Positions 38,757 to 48,773 are shown, numbered from the stretch's first letter. The stretch: 64,000 bases of DNA from Nematopogon swammerdamellus (GCA_946902875.1 OX336359.1:3720001-3784000), one strand, 5' to 3'. Notes: a model not told the origin generated them from the sequence alone. A program made the numbers and translations.

Positions 38757-40467
38757 TGAAAATGAAAATGAAAAATGAAAATGAAAATGAAAAATATTTA
38801 TTATCACATGAAATCGTACAGTACAATAACCCAGTCTTCTGCACTAGAAAAATTCTGTCTCGCAGAAAGACTTTTTTGTAAACATAATTAATTGTATTTC
38901 ATTCTGCGCTCACTAGTAATAATTTTATATTATTTTTAGGTTATTTCATGTTATAATTAAACGAAGCGAAATTTTTAGTATATAAATACAAGTTAGTTAT
39001 AATCTATATATGTATAATATATCAAATAAATACCTCAAATAAAATATGAATATTTTATTGTTTTATAATGTTATTTAGTTAGTAAGGTGTTAGGTTAGTT
39101 TGTCTAAGGTTAATTAGTCGTAATGTTTACCAGTTATTAGTTATATTGCTATAGCATTTAGCTATTACATAATATATATATATATTTTTATTTATTATTA
39201 TTTTTTTTTTTTAATTGATAAGAATACTGTGTGATGGATGTTTGATGTTATTATTAGGATATATACCTAAGATTATTTGTTTGTAGGTTTATTTTATGTT
39301 TTGATTTTATTTTATTTTTGAATATATAGCACATTTTCGGTGTCGTTATAATTTAAAGTTTTCAACCATTTAAGAATTTCTTGTTTTCGTTTATGACTTG
39401 TTTCGTTGTTAATATTGCAAACACGTGAGGCTTTGTTCAACAGATGTTGCGATAGGAACTTTGAGAATCTTTGTGCAAATGATGTTCGTACTCGCGTTGA
39501 TGCCGTGTTATTTCTGTATCTCGTGAGTGGTCGGTTTTCAGAGATGCTTACTGTGTTTTGTGTTTCCTTAGTTCTGAGGATGGTACGAAGAATAAAAAGT
39601 TGTCGGATCGAGAGCATACCGGTCTCTAAGAGCAAGTCTTGAGTGTTAAAACGGAAGGGTTTCTTGAAGGCGACCTTTAGAACAGATCGTTGTGCTCGTT
39701 CCGCTTCAATCATGAGTGTTTTGGCTGCTCCTCCCCAAACAGTTAGGCAATATGTGATTATTGATTCCGCGACAGCTTTGTATACAGTTTTCATGAGTGG
39801 TACGTCAGCCGAGTTTCTGATACATTAAAAAAAATAAATGAGTTTCCTCAGTCTATTTGAAATTGCGGCAATGTGCTTCCTCCATGTTAGGTTTTTGTCT
39901 ATGATGACGCCCAAGTACCCTATATGCTCTACTCTTTCAATTTTGTCGCAAGAACACGTCGTGATTGCTGAAATGGAACACGTGTGAAGTTTAAGGTCAT
40001 ACGTGTCCGTTGGCTGACCGGTAGAGTTTATCGAGAAACAAATGTATTTGGTTTTTGATGCATTTAATGTTAAGAGATTCAGACCCAGCCATTCTTTTAC
40101 TATTCTTAAACCTTTTTCAGCTTCATTAAAAACTTCTGTCCAGTTGTTTCCCGAGAATAACAATACCGTATCATCCGCATATGTTGTTATTTTACAATTA
40201 AGCACTGTGAGGTTGCATAGATTATTTATATATATCAGAAAGAGTATAGGACCCAAAACACTGCCCTGTGGGACGCCGTATTTTATTACCTCACACGAAC
40301 TCTTTCTGGTACCAATTTTGATCATTTGTTGCCTACTTTCTAGATAGGACCTAAACCATTTCTGTGTGACACCACGAAGGCCGATATTTTAAATTTTTTT
40401 TTTAAGTAGGATGGGTATTGAAACAGTATCGAACGCCTTGGCGAGGTCCAGAAAGACTGTATATGTT
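38757..40467 (-). pseudogene. LINE-beta, RT half, decayed (minus strand)
   Basis: Relative of the open copy at 58870-60921. On minus, 40467-40330 encodes FLDLAKAFDTVSIPILL and, after a frame break, SQKWFRSYLE. 40325-39825 has YGVPQGSVLGPILFLIYINN, TTYADDTVLLFSG and LGVIIDKNLTWRKHI. 39794-39312 has VAESIITYCLTVWGGAAKT. There are at least two frame breaks (about 40380 and 39800). The AT-rich 3' UTR ends in (TTTCA)n at 38757-38795. It lies in a dpr-like intron, in the same orientation as the gene. Confidence 0.85.
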
Positions 40468-40604
40468 TAAATGATGAAAACAATCATCAAAAGGCACCGG
40501 TTACGATTTAATATTGAGAAGAACGAAACACCAATCCTGCAATCATGTTCTGAAATGTTTTTCTTAGTTTTCGACAACATAAATTAGATGAAACCTACTG
40601 TTAC

Positions 40605-40768
40605 ACATTACGCCTCTCGAATGGATCTCCAATCCTCTCGAATAGATCTCCAATCCTGTCGAATAGATCTCCAATCCTCTCGAATGGATCTCCAATTCTC
40701 TCGAATGGATCTCCAATCCTCTCGAATGAATCTCCAATCCTCTCGAATGGATCTCCAATCCTCTCGAC
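40605..40768 (-). repeat. 21-bp minisatellite derived from RTE coding sequence
   Basis: About eight units of the 21-bp sequence CTCTCGAATGGATCTCCAATC. In the minus frame that continues the adjacent RTE fragment, each unit reads as the seven residues RSIREDW. This matches the E-D-R-x-x-W-R-S-I region of RTE C-termini, so a single codon block was expanded. Confidence 0.8.
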
Positions 40769-40769
40769 C

Positions 40770-40865
40770 TTCAGCGTCACGGAATCACTGTTTACCCGCC
40801 GCGCTTGATGTCGTCGTCCCACCTGGCGGATGGTCTTCCCACAATCCGTTCCCCAGTTACTCCAA
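40770..40865 (-). pseudogene. RTE C-terminal fragment
   Basis: On minus: GERIVGRPSARWDDDIKRGG, then a stop. The same segment as the start of the ORF at 58737. It lies immediately before the 21-bp minisatellite. Confidence 0.75.
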
Positions 40866-40974
40866 AAAGGGTCGAAATTATTAATAAAAAAAAAAGTAGA
40901 ATGTCATTTTTAATTTGAAGGATATATCATATCTTTGAAATAAATAAATCATTATTTTTGTAAACCGCCATAAA

Positions 40975-41090
40975 GGTCCCTTACTAGGTTACTTAACACC
41001 TTACTAACTAAGGTAGGGTTTAACCCGCCCGGGTTGGTACCACCGCACTAAATGAACAAACAAATGTTTCAGATTCCATAAAAAAAAAAT
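40975..41090 (+). mobile_element. SINE A core scrap with A-run
   Basis: AGGGTTTAACCCGCCCGGGT, GGTACCACCGCACTAAATGA, then a jump to CAGATTCCATAAAAAAAA; most of the body is deleted. Confidence 0.7.
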
Positions 41091-41189
41091 TACGATATCC
41101 TAACCGATAATGCGTTATCTATATATTTTGTTAATACTTTTATTGGGCCTCTGGCTGCTGCTGGTGGACGAAACAGGCGTCCCGCAATC

Positions 41190-41597
41190 AAGGGCCTACT
41201 CCATTCAAAGGGTAAGCCTTGCCATCCAGCGGGGTAATGCCGCAAGTGTTCTGGGAACATTTGAAAACGCCCCTTTTGATAGTTATTTTAATGTTTGTTA
41301 GGTAGGTTTTAATTCTTTAGTTATTAGTATTTACATTTTATGATAGTAAATGGTACTTTTATATTATGTATTTTTAATAAGTATTCTTATTATTATTTTA
41401 TCTTCAATTCTCACGCTCAACTCTTTGGCCCCCACACTACTACCTACTTACATTCCACTATATTATCGAATCTCAAACATCCAAAGGCTGACTGTAAGAA
41501 ATCTCTGTATGGGATAAGTCCGCCTTTGCACCTTATGTAAATTTTCTAATGACTGTATTTGTTACCGTTTAATGTTTACTGGAGCAATAATGCATAT

Positions 41598-41661
<64 letters not shown>

Positions 41662-41663
41662 GT
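41190..41663 (+). pseudogene. LINE C-terminal motif plus LINE-gamma-type 3' UTR with (ATCT)n tail
   Basis: 41190-41270 encodes AYSIQRVSLAIQRGNAASVL and then GTFENAP. 41290-41600 is the plus-strand LINE-gamma 3' UTR (CTCAAACATCCAAAGGCTGA, GGGATAAGTCCGCCTTTGCA, ACTGGAGCAATAATGC), ending in (ATCT)n at 41599-41660. If one element, the AIQRGNAAS motif would be upstream sequence of LINE-gamma, but the ORF of 61538-62197 does not contain it, so two elements may be joined. Confidence 0.6.
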
Positions 41664-42066
41664 TTACGACAGTGTGCATCGATCCACACGTTCAGAGTGC
41701 TCTTGAAAGACTATCTCCTCAATTCCTAAATCTCATCTCCTACTTCCGTATCCCTAGTTTCTGAGCAAATTCTTAATGTGTTGTGTATTGCCCGAGTTTT
41801 ATTTTGTATATGTTTATATATGTTTATTATTTATTATGAATAATATATGTGTATTATATGCATTATATATATATATATATACTATTTATCCTTCTATTTT
41901 CTATTTTATAAGATTTTGTTTTGTTTACCTTGTCTTGTTGCACCTACCCTGGTTCTATATGTAAATAAGGGTAGGCTGGTGGAAAATACCATAGGCATTA
42001 AGTGCTACCTTCTGTACAACAATATGTGCAATAAACGTTATTTTTTTAATTGATTTGATTTGATTA
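41664..42066 (+). pseudogene. LINE 3' end with (GATTT)n tail
   Basis: AGAGTGCTCTTGAAAGACTA encodes RVLLKDYLLNS and a stop, a typical LINE C-terminus. About 320 bp of 3' UTR follow, with GTGCAATAAACG and a TTGATTTGATTTGATT tail. The tail type matches LINE-beta (60902-60921). Confidence 0.55.
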
Positions 42067-42100
42067 CTATTATTTAAACTTTACTTCGACTAACTTTTGT

Positions 42101-42490
42101 ACCGTGTGGGATCGGTACTTAAAAAGAATAGCCCCACTGCATCTCTCCCCGTCGGCAGCTTAATGGTGCGGTCAGTTATTGGATGGATGACCGCCCGACT
42201 GTTGGAGGCTGACCGTGGTTCGGATACCACGTTAAACTGTAGGTCCCTTCCCTTCTTACCTTACTAGGTGGTAGGGTTTATCCCGGCCGGATTGGTACCA
42301 CCGCACTGAGCGAAACGTCGGTCGAAACGGCTATGTAAATAGTTCGTGTTTTCCGTCCAGTTCAGTGTAGCCGGCGCGAAATGAAGGGAAGCACTGACAT
42401 GGCACCTAGTTCACCCGGTGTTATGGGCTGTCATCACGGATGTTGTAGGTGATGTAGCCAACCGTGGCAAGTTTCCATAAAAAAAAAAAG
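42101..42490 (+). mobile_element. SINE C head fused to a SINE A copy
   Basis: 42101-42155 is the C/D head (ACCGTGTGGGATCGGTACTT, AATAGCCCCACTGCATCTCT, CCCCGTC). It is directly joined to a SINE A head (GGCAGCTTAATGGTGCGGTC, TTGGATGGATGACCGCCC) and the full A body to a poly-A. Its A-run ends 40 bp from the dpr-like exon 3 donor, antisense to the gene. Confidence 0.8.
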
Positions 42491-42529
42491 ACTATCGTAG
42501 TATATAGATAGATAAATGTGTATACTCAC

Positions 42530-42676
42530 TGAGATCATAGTTGATCATTCGGTTCTCGAAGTACCAGAAGACGTAGGAAGGGGGTTCCGTGCTCTTGCGC
42601 ACCACACACACGAGCCTCAGCATAGAGCCTTCGTGGATGATTTTCTCAGCTTCGCCGGCTATCTCCGCGAACGCCG
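42530..42676 (-). CDS. dpr-like: dpr-family Ig protein, exon for the first half of Ig domain 2
   Basis: Acceptor ATATTGTACGTTGCAG before 42676 and donor CTCA|GTGAGT at 42530/42529; 147 bases, phase 1 in and out. With the incoming G it encodes AAFAEIAGEAEKIIHEGSML, then RLVCVVRKSTEPPSYVFWYF, then ENRMINYDL. The pattern (EIAG....I..GS.L.L.C.V....EPP...FWY....INYD) is diagnostic of Dpr second Ig domains. It includes the B-strand cysteine (LVC) and the core tryptophan (FWY). It is a single Dpr homologue; which member (Drosophila has about 21) cannot be settled here. Confidence 0.94.
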
Positions 42677-42904
42677 CTGCAACGTACAATATTCGTATTC
42701 ATAATTTTTTACTCGTCATTTTGGTATATCACGGTATATTCGGATAATGTTTTTAAGTTCACTCTGTAATTATTTTTTTATTTGTTATGTAAACCAACGT
42801 GGGTGGCTGTGTCGAGAGACCAATGTTACAGTCGGCAGAGCCAAAAACCCCTCTCCTCGCGAAACCACGCTCAGTTATGTGCCATGCCAGCAGATTTGCG
42901 GACT
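42677..42904. other. intronic spacer
   Basis: No gene seen. Confidence 0.4.
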
Positions 42905-43166
42905 GTTGCTGGGCTGACTAGCTCGTTGATATGACGTTTGAAGACACCCAGGTTAAAGGATTTGGGAAACACACTCGCCGGGAGACAGTCCCACACCCTA
43001 GCGGTGCGACAAAGAAACGATTTTGAGAACCGACAGGTTCTCAAAAGGCCAATGTCAACAACAAAAGGGTGCTCAGTTTCTCTGCGGCGTGTGCTGCGAA
43101 GATAGGTTGGATGGCAAGGAATAAGGGAAGCAAGTTCCTTCGAGCAGCGTCCATGTTTATTAATTA
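42905..43166 (-). pseudogene. LINE-delta RT C-terminal fragment, open over ~87 codons
   Basis: On minus from 43158: HGRCSKELASLIPCHPTYLR, STRRRETEHPFVVDIGLLRT, CRFSKSFLCRTARVWDCLPA, SVFPKSFNLGVFKRHINEL. The same C-terminus as 45844-46224 and a distant relative of LINE-alpha's. It begins precisely at the Helitron 3' boundary, so the Helitron probably landed in this LINE. Confidence 0.8.
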
Positions 43167-44326
43167 CTAGCTTTTGCCCGCGGCTTCGCTCGCGTGAAAT
43201 TCGTATTTCAAAGGAAGAACTAAGGGCGAGCTGGGTTCTAGCTAGTAACTAAGGGCGAGCTGGGTTCAGGTAAACGATAAACCGTCTCGAAGAAAGTGAG
43301 TTACTTTTTGAGGCCGAAGGCGGAGTTGCGTTCAGGAAGACGATAAACCTTCTCGAAGACAGGAAGTAACTATGGGCGAGGCCGAAGGCCGAGCTGCGTT
43401 CAGGAAGAGGATAACCTTTTCGAAGAAAGTAAGTAACAGAGGGCGAGGCCGAAGGCCGAGCTGCGTTCAGGAAGATGATAAACCTTCTCGAAGATAGTAA
43501 GTAACTATGGGCGAGGCCGAAGGCCGAGCTGCGTTCAGGATGAGGGTAACCTTTTCGAAGAAAGTAAGTAACAGAGGGCGAGGCCGAACGCCGAGCTGCG
43601 TTCAGGAAAACGATAAACTTTATCGAATACAGTTAGTAACTATGGGCGAGGCCGAAGGCCGAGCTGCGTTCAGGAAGAGGATAACCTTTTCAAAGAAAGT
43701 AAGTAACAGAGTGCGAGGCCGAAGGCCGAGCTGCGTTCAGGAAGACCCTAAAACTTCTCGAAGACAGTAAGTAACTATGGGCGAGGCCGAAGGCCGAGCT
43801 GCGTTCAGGAAGAGAATAAACCATATTTAAGAAAGTAAGTAACAAAGGGCGAGGCCGAAGGCCGAGCTGCGTTCAGGAAGAGGATAACCTTTTCGAAGAA
43901 TGTAAGTAACAGAGGGCGAGTCCGCAGGCCGAGCTGCGTTCAGGAAGACCATAAATCTTCTCGCAGAAAGTAACTTCTTTGTTACTTACTTTCTTCGAAA
44001 AGGTTTATCCCCTTCCTGAACACATCTCGGCCTTCGGCCTCGCCCATAGTTACTTACTGTCTTCGAGAAGGTTTATCCTTTTCCTGAACGCAGCTCGGCC
44101 TTCGGCCTCGCTCTTTGTTACTTGCTTTCTTCGAGAAGGTTTAGGGTCTTCCTGAACGCAGCTCGGCCTTCGGCCTCGCCTTTTGTTACTTACTTTCTTC
44201 GAGAAGGTTTATAGTCTTCCCGAACGCAGCTCGGCCTTCGGCCTCGCCTTACTTTCTTTGAGCAGGTATATCGTCTTCCTGAACGCCACTCATTCACAAA
44301 CTTTCGCGTTTATAATATTAGTATGA
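43167..44326 (-). mobile_element. complete Helitron-like element with inverted minisatellite
   Basis: Minus strand, 1160 bp. The 5' end TCATACTAATATTATAAACG begins at 44326 after host A. The 3' end is GCGAGCGAAGCCGCGGGC, AAAAG, CTAG at 43170-43167 before host T. TC...CTAG termini, a 3' hairpin and insertion between A and T are the Helitron signature. The interior is a ~65-bp minisatellite (GGCGAGGCCGAAGGCCGAGC, GTTCAGGAAGA, AACCTTCTCGAAGA..GTAAGTAAC). About twelve units run in one orientation from 43250 to ~43970 and five in the other from ~43975 to 44280. No helicase is encoded. Confidence 0.88.
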
Positions 44327-44633
44327 TGTATTTTGGGTAGGTTTGGAGTGAGGCCTGATTTTAGAAATTATTCCCAATTATCGGATGCATGCAAGCAAAT
44401 TCGAAAGCAAGAGCTAACAATATATAAATTTTTGAAATGTGTTAATTAAGCCCTTTCATTTGATACCCAACACGGCATCATTACTTGACTTTATGTCCTT
44501 TAGAGGGCACCATATCCAATTTTATGGGACATCACATAGCCTATAACCAGCGTCAAGTCAAGACGCATCCAACGATACCTCATTTGTCAAATTATGATAA
44601 GTAGTTTCGAAGTTATGAGGAAACAGATGAACA
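44327..44633. other. intronic spacer
   Basis: Nothing recognised. Confidence 0.4.
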
Positions 44634-44760
44634 TACATACATACATACATACATACATACATACATACATACATACATACATACATACATACATACATAC
44701 ATACATACATACATACATACATACATACATACATACATACAAACATACATACATACATAC
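44634..44760. repeat. (CATA)n microsatellite, ~127 bp
   Basis: About 31 CATA units with one interruption (CAAA near 44741). In a dpr-like intron. Confidence 0.97.
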
Positions 44761-45029
44761 CGGTCAAACACATAACTCTCCTTTTCGCTTCGCCGTAGTC
44801 GAGTAAAAATAAGAATCTTTTCGTTAATATTGCGCGCATAGGTACTACACTACGTACGTACAATATAATAAACATACGATCAAATAACTTAAATCAAATA
44901 GGAACTCCAGTTAAGTAAATATCCGCTAACATCGACTTGCAACAACACTTTGCACCTAAAATTAATCAAATAGATACCTAACGAAGTAAACCTACATAAT
45001 ATTATGAATCGAATTAAATAAGATACTCT
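44761..45029. other. intronic spacer
   Basis: AT-rich; nothing recognised. Confidence 0.4.
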
Positions 45030-45160
45030 GCTCGAGACAATGCATACACACACCGCGCTCCGCCAGACCGCACCCCGTGCCGCGCCCCGCGCCTCCGCCG
45101 CCGCCACCAGCCTCCGCAGCTAGCCGCCACCAACCGCCGCCGCACCGCGCCGCTTTTATT
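45030..45160. other. GC-rich island in intron
   Basis: CCGCCGCCGCCACC-rich patch with many CpG, unlike the AT-rich surroundings. No exon signature is seen. It might be an internal promoter on minus for the dpr-like gene, but no TATA or Inr is evident. Confidence 0.4.
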
Positions 45161-45164
45161 TCGA

Positions 45165-45440
45165 TTCGATTTGTATGGGAGCCACATCTTAGCGTGGCCG
45201 GAAGTGAATTTTAGTTAGCCTATCCTGTGTCCCGTATAGTAGAATGTGCTTGTACTAAGTTTCATCGAATTCGGATGATGGCTTTAAGAGTTATGGCGGA
45301 ACATACATACATACATACAGAAAAGATTTCTAAAAATCGTCAATTTAGCTTTAGTATCATACATAGAGGCTACAAACTCAATATTTCCTAAAACAAAGTA
45401 ACTTACTCCATGACCATCCCTTACAGATTTATTATTAGTA
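45165..45440 (-). mobile_element. Helitron-like element, 3' end missing
   Basis: Read on minus: TACTAATAATAAATCTGTAA, GGGATGGTCATGGAGTAAG, an (ATGT)n tract, GATGAAACTTAGTACAAGC, ACAGGATAGGCTAAC. It stops at TTTGTATGGGAGCC without the CTAG end. Confidence 0.7.
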
Positions 45441-45444
45441 TTGA

Positions 45445-45579
45445 TATTCATTTTTAAGTTTTCAGGTGTAAAAGACTTACATAAGTCGACGTTCCGGCCG
45501 CTACGTCGCGGGCTTCTTCAGGACTTATGTAAGTCTTTTACACCTACGTACTGTTAATCCCAAAACTTAAAAATGAATA
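45445..45579. repeat. double-arm inverted repeat (135 bp)
   Basis: Outer arms TATTCATTTTTAAGTTTT (45445-45462) with its inverse (45562-45579). Inner 23-bp arms starting AGGTGTAAAAGACTTACATA (45464-45486) with their inverse at about 45523-45545. A GC-rich centre contains GTTCCGGCCGCTACGTCGCG. Probably a foldback MITE. Confidence 0.8.
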
Positions 45580-45843
45580 CACTCGGATGAGTCGGGCATA
45601 CATGAATCAATAAAAAAAAAATCGGCCAAGCGGGTGTCGGGTCACGCACATTGAATGGTTCTGTAGTCAGGAAGAACGTTCACAACAACCAAATATTCCA
45701 TATCTCAAAAACTGCACGACGTATCTTATTCAAACCAATTTTCGTTGAAAGCGCTTTCACCATTAGAAGCACATATCTCACCAACTATTGGATTACATGT
45801 AAAGTCATTTTGAAAGAATTTTTGAAGTCTTTTTTTTTTATTT
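45580..45843. other. spacer with scrap of 'GGCCAAGTGCGAGTC' repeat
   Basis: AATCGGCCAAGCGGGTGTCG at 45621-45640 resembles the left end of that repeat; an 85-codon frame after it has no known domain. Confidence 0.4.
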
Positions 45844-46300
45844 TCACCGCCGACGAGGTGCCAGTCCGGCTTGGAGGTGGACTAATGTTGCTGGGGAAAG
45901 GCTATTAACCCGCGATTTGAAGATCAGTGGATTGTAGGAGTGGGGAAAGATGTTTCCTGGGAGCCCGTTCCACATCTTTGCAGTGCGGCACAAGAATGAT
46001 TTAGAGAATCGTGCAGTTCGAAGAACTCTTCTGTCGACTACAAAGGTGTGTTCCGCGAGAGTATGGCGGGTTTGGCGAAGGCGAACAGGAGGAGGAGGGA
46101 TAAGGGAAGCAAGTTCGTCAGAGCAGCGGCCATAGTAGTACCGATAAAACAGGCTCAGTGAACCAACGATACGTCTGTGCTTTAGAGGTTGAAGGTCCTT
46201 TGTGAGTACAGACAGAGTCACCAATGAGGCGAATGTCTCGTCGCGAGATGCTGTAATGCATGAAACCTATCCAACGAAAGCCCACACGCTTAATTATGTG
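45844..46300 (-). pseudogene. LINE-delta RT C-terminal fragment
   Basis: On minus 46224-45844: RRIVGSLSLFYRYYYGRCSD, ELASLIPPPPVRLRQTRHTL, FSKSFLCRTAKMWNGLPGNI, FPHSYNPLIFKSRVNSL. Upstream in another frame is RRDIRLIGDSV, so there is a frame break near 46200. Same family as 42905-43166. Confidence 0.8.
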
Positions 46301-46339
46301 CACAATTTTTTTTTGTTTTAATCCCTCCATTGATTTTGT

Positions 46340-46740
46340 ACAACAAACATCCCTCAGTATCATACATACTTACAGAAAAGATTTCTAAAGATCGTAAATT
46401 TAGTTTTAATATCATATATTTTTTCCGTCTACGGAAATAGCACGGTTACACGGCTAGTGTTACATGGCTGGTAATTGACATGGCTGGTGTGGTACGTGGC
46501 TAGTGAAGCACACGGCTGGTGATTTACATGGCTATCAATATCAATACTAATAATAAATCTGTAAGGGATGGTGCATGGAGTAAGTTACTTTGTTTTATAA
46601 GATATTTCGTTTGTGGACTCTATGTATATGATACGTAGACGGAAAGCCGTGTGCTTCACCAGCCACGTACCACACCAGCCATGTCAATTACCAGCCATGT
46701 AACACTAGCCGTGTAACCGTGCTATTTCTGTTGATTGCCT
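46340..46740. repeat. foldback with 82-bp arms made of 16-bp units
   Basis: Left arm about 46436-46518, right arm about 46645-46728 (inverse). Each arm is made of about five 16-bp units of the type CATGGCTGGTAATTGA / CACGGCTAGTGTTA. The loop is a plus-strand Helitron-like 5' fragment (TACTAATAATAAATCTGTAA at 46543), and a minus-strand fragment of the same Helitron lies just outside the left arm (46350-46430), so the symmetry extends further. Confidence 0.8.
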
Positions 46741-46959
46741 CAATTTCGCAAGAAGCCTACGCGGCCGAAACATTTCAATCCGTGCATACCGGCGGTCGGG
46801 CGGAGGCGGGGCGGGGCGGGGGGGCGGAGTGATGTGGTTGTAGTATGCTGCGACGTGATTGCTGGGAGCACGCGATCATAGCTGAAATATCGGCCTAATG
46901 CGCTGGGGTACACGTGCGTATTTATGAGACACGCTAAAATTAACTTAATATTGAATAGA
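46741..46959. other. GC-rich spacer
   Basis: GGCGGAGGCGGGGCGGGGCG near 46797. No gene seen. Confidence 0.4.
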
Positions 46960-47122
46960 TTTCCTCCCAAGTACAGTCTCGGGTCCTTCAAAAGGAGCGT
47001 GAATGGTCGCCTGTCGGGCCGGCATGGCTTTCGCAACGCCCGCATACGATCGAATGTTCATGGCCGTCGTTAGACACCTTATGGGTGGCCAAGCGCCATA
47101 TTATGTTGCGCAGTCAATAAAA
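46960..47122 (+). pseudogene. LINE-alpha 3' end fragment
   Basis: TTTCCTCCCAAGTACAGTCT, GGGCCGGCATGGCTTTCGC, CGTCGTTAGACACCTTATGG, then an A-run. Confidence 0.85.
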
Positions 47123-47154
47123 AAAAAGTTTTTCTATTGAAATTTTTGGCTATT

Positions 47155-47530
47155 TTTAGGGTTCCGTATCCGGTACGGGACCCTATTACTAAGCCTGTCT
47201 GTCTGTCTGTCGTCTGTCTGTCTGTTCATCTGTCCTTTTGTCCGAGGGCTGTATCTCTTGAACCGTCATAGGTAGTTCGTTGAAATTTTCACAGAATATG
47301 TGTTATTATGGCCGATATAACAACAAATAAGAAAAATAAGAAAAAGTAAAAAATAGAAGAAACTAAATTAGTGCGCCATCTACCGAAAGAGTATGAAGCA
47401 TTTTAACTAATCATGAATTTTAACTAATATGAAGCATTTCATAAACCTGCCATAGATGGCGTGAGTGGCGCTGACCATGACATGGCGATACGGAACCCTC
47501 GGTGCGCGAGTTCAACTCGCACTTGGTGGT
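47155..47530 (-). repeat. 'GGCCAAGTGCGAGTC' repeat, full length
   Basis: Minus copy from AGGGTTCCGTATCCGGTACG through CTGTCTGTCTGTCGTCTG, ATGGCCGATATAAC, GCGCCATCTACCG and CATAGATGGCG to GAGTTCAACTCGCACTTGG. Confidence 0.8.
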
Positions 47531-47634
47531 TTTTTTTATGGATGCACAACACCACAGCCTAAACGTTATCTTAAATGTTGTTACATACACTACGAATTAT
47601 CCGAGTGTGCACACACTTACCTAATGGATGTATT

Positions 47635-48145
47635 ATAAAAAATCTGTCAAGTGCTAGTTTTACTCGCGCAAGGAGGCTTCCGTATCCATCCGCTATCAAT
47701 AATATCCGCCTAACCGCTCAGGTGGCATGGTCTTCGAATTTTAATTTCGAAGATATGTAGGCCGAACGTTCGGAGAGAAGCCTCAATGAGGTCGATGGCA
47801 ATTGACGGTGGGAAAATGAAAGCACCTCAATGAGGTCGTTGGCAATTGAGCGGCTATCTTTTGTCTTTCAACAATGCAATGTATAAAAGCCTGTGGCGCC
47901 ATCTATTATTCAGTAGCGTGACTAATCGATTTTTCGCACGTTTGTTGTATGGAAGCCCCCCTTAATTTTTAACATTTTTTTTTCTTATTTGTTGTTATAT
48001 CCGCCATAGTAACACATATTCTGTAAAAATTTCAACGGGCTACCTATTACGGTTCAAGAGATACAGCCCTCGGACAGACGGACGGACGGACAGACAGACG
48101 GCGGAGGCTTAGTAATAGGCTTCCGTACGGGATACGGAAACCTAA
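47635..48145 (+). repeat. 'GGCCAAGTGCGAGTC' repeat with internal insert
   Basis: Left end AAATCTGTCAAGTGCTAG at 47639, the ATCCGCTATCAATAATATCC block, then an unrelated ~110 bp with two copies of CTCAATGAGGTCG (47782 and 47826). It resumes with TGGCGCCATCTATTATTC and runs to TACGGGATACGGAAACCTAA. Confidence 0.65.
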
Positions 48146-48773
48146 ATATAAATAAAAATAAAAAATATTATTGAAAATGAGCTTTTGCCCGTTTGACCCG
48201 GAAGCGGAGCTGATCGTTGTTCGCATTCCGCGTATGTAGATGTAGGTTCTTATCCATTACCTTACTACATAGGTGGTAGGGTTTAACCCAAGCGGATGGG
48301 TACAACCGCACTGAATTTATCTAGGTCTGTGGAAGCCGGCCGGATTTTTAAATCTACTTAGCTTTTGATACAGATTACAACCCCTGAAAGGGCGGGGGGG
48401 TCGAAAACTCACTCTTTATACCTATGTATTAATTTTTTTTTATTTTCACATTACTCCATAATATTTACAAGCGTATTGACAAATAGCTGGATATAAAATG
48501 ACAACCAGCGACATTATATCAGTACACGTCGCTGCCTGTCATTTGTCACTCGATGCTGTAATGCGTGAAATAGGCGAAATTCCTGGCTGTGGCCACTGTC
48601 AGTTACCATAAGGTAGAAATTGGCGGGGATTGATAGTTCGGTGTGAAATAATATAGATTAGTAATAATTTTTTTTTATAAATAAAAAAAAACACATCATT
48701 GGAATATAATTAACATTACTTTTTAAAAATTAAAAAATATACATACATACATGTACCGTATGTTTTGTACCGT
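48146..48773. other. spacer with SINE A scrap
   Basis: 48225-48320 has ACATAGGTGGTAGGGTTTAA and CAACCGCACTGAATTT (SINE A core). The remainder is AT-rich. Confidence 0.45.

Noticed and set aside
43507..43770. 87-codon frame with a repeated GEAEGRAAF motif
   Set aside because: It is the Helitron minisatellite read in frame.
43200..44280. CRISPR-like array
   Set aside because: Units are contiguous with no unique spacers and change orientation; eukaryotic minisatellite within a Helitron.
44558..44875. Frame with (MYVC)n repeats
   Set aside because: Translation of the CATA microsatellite.
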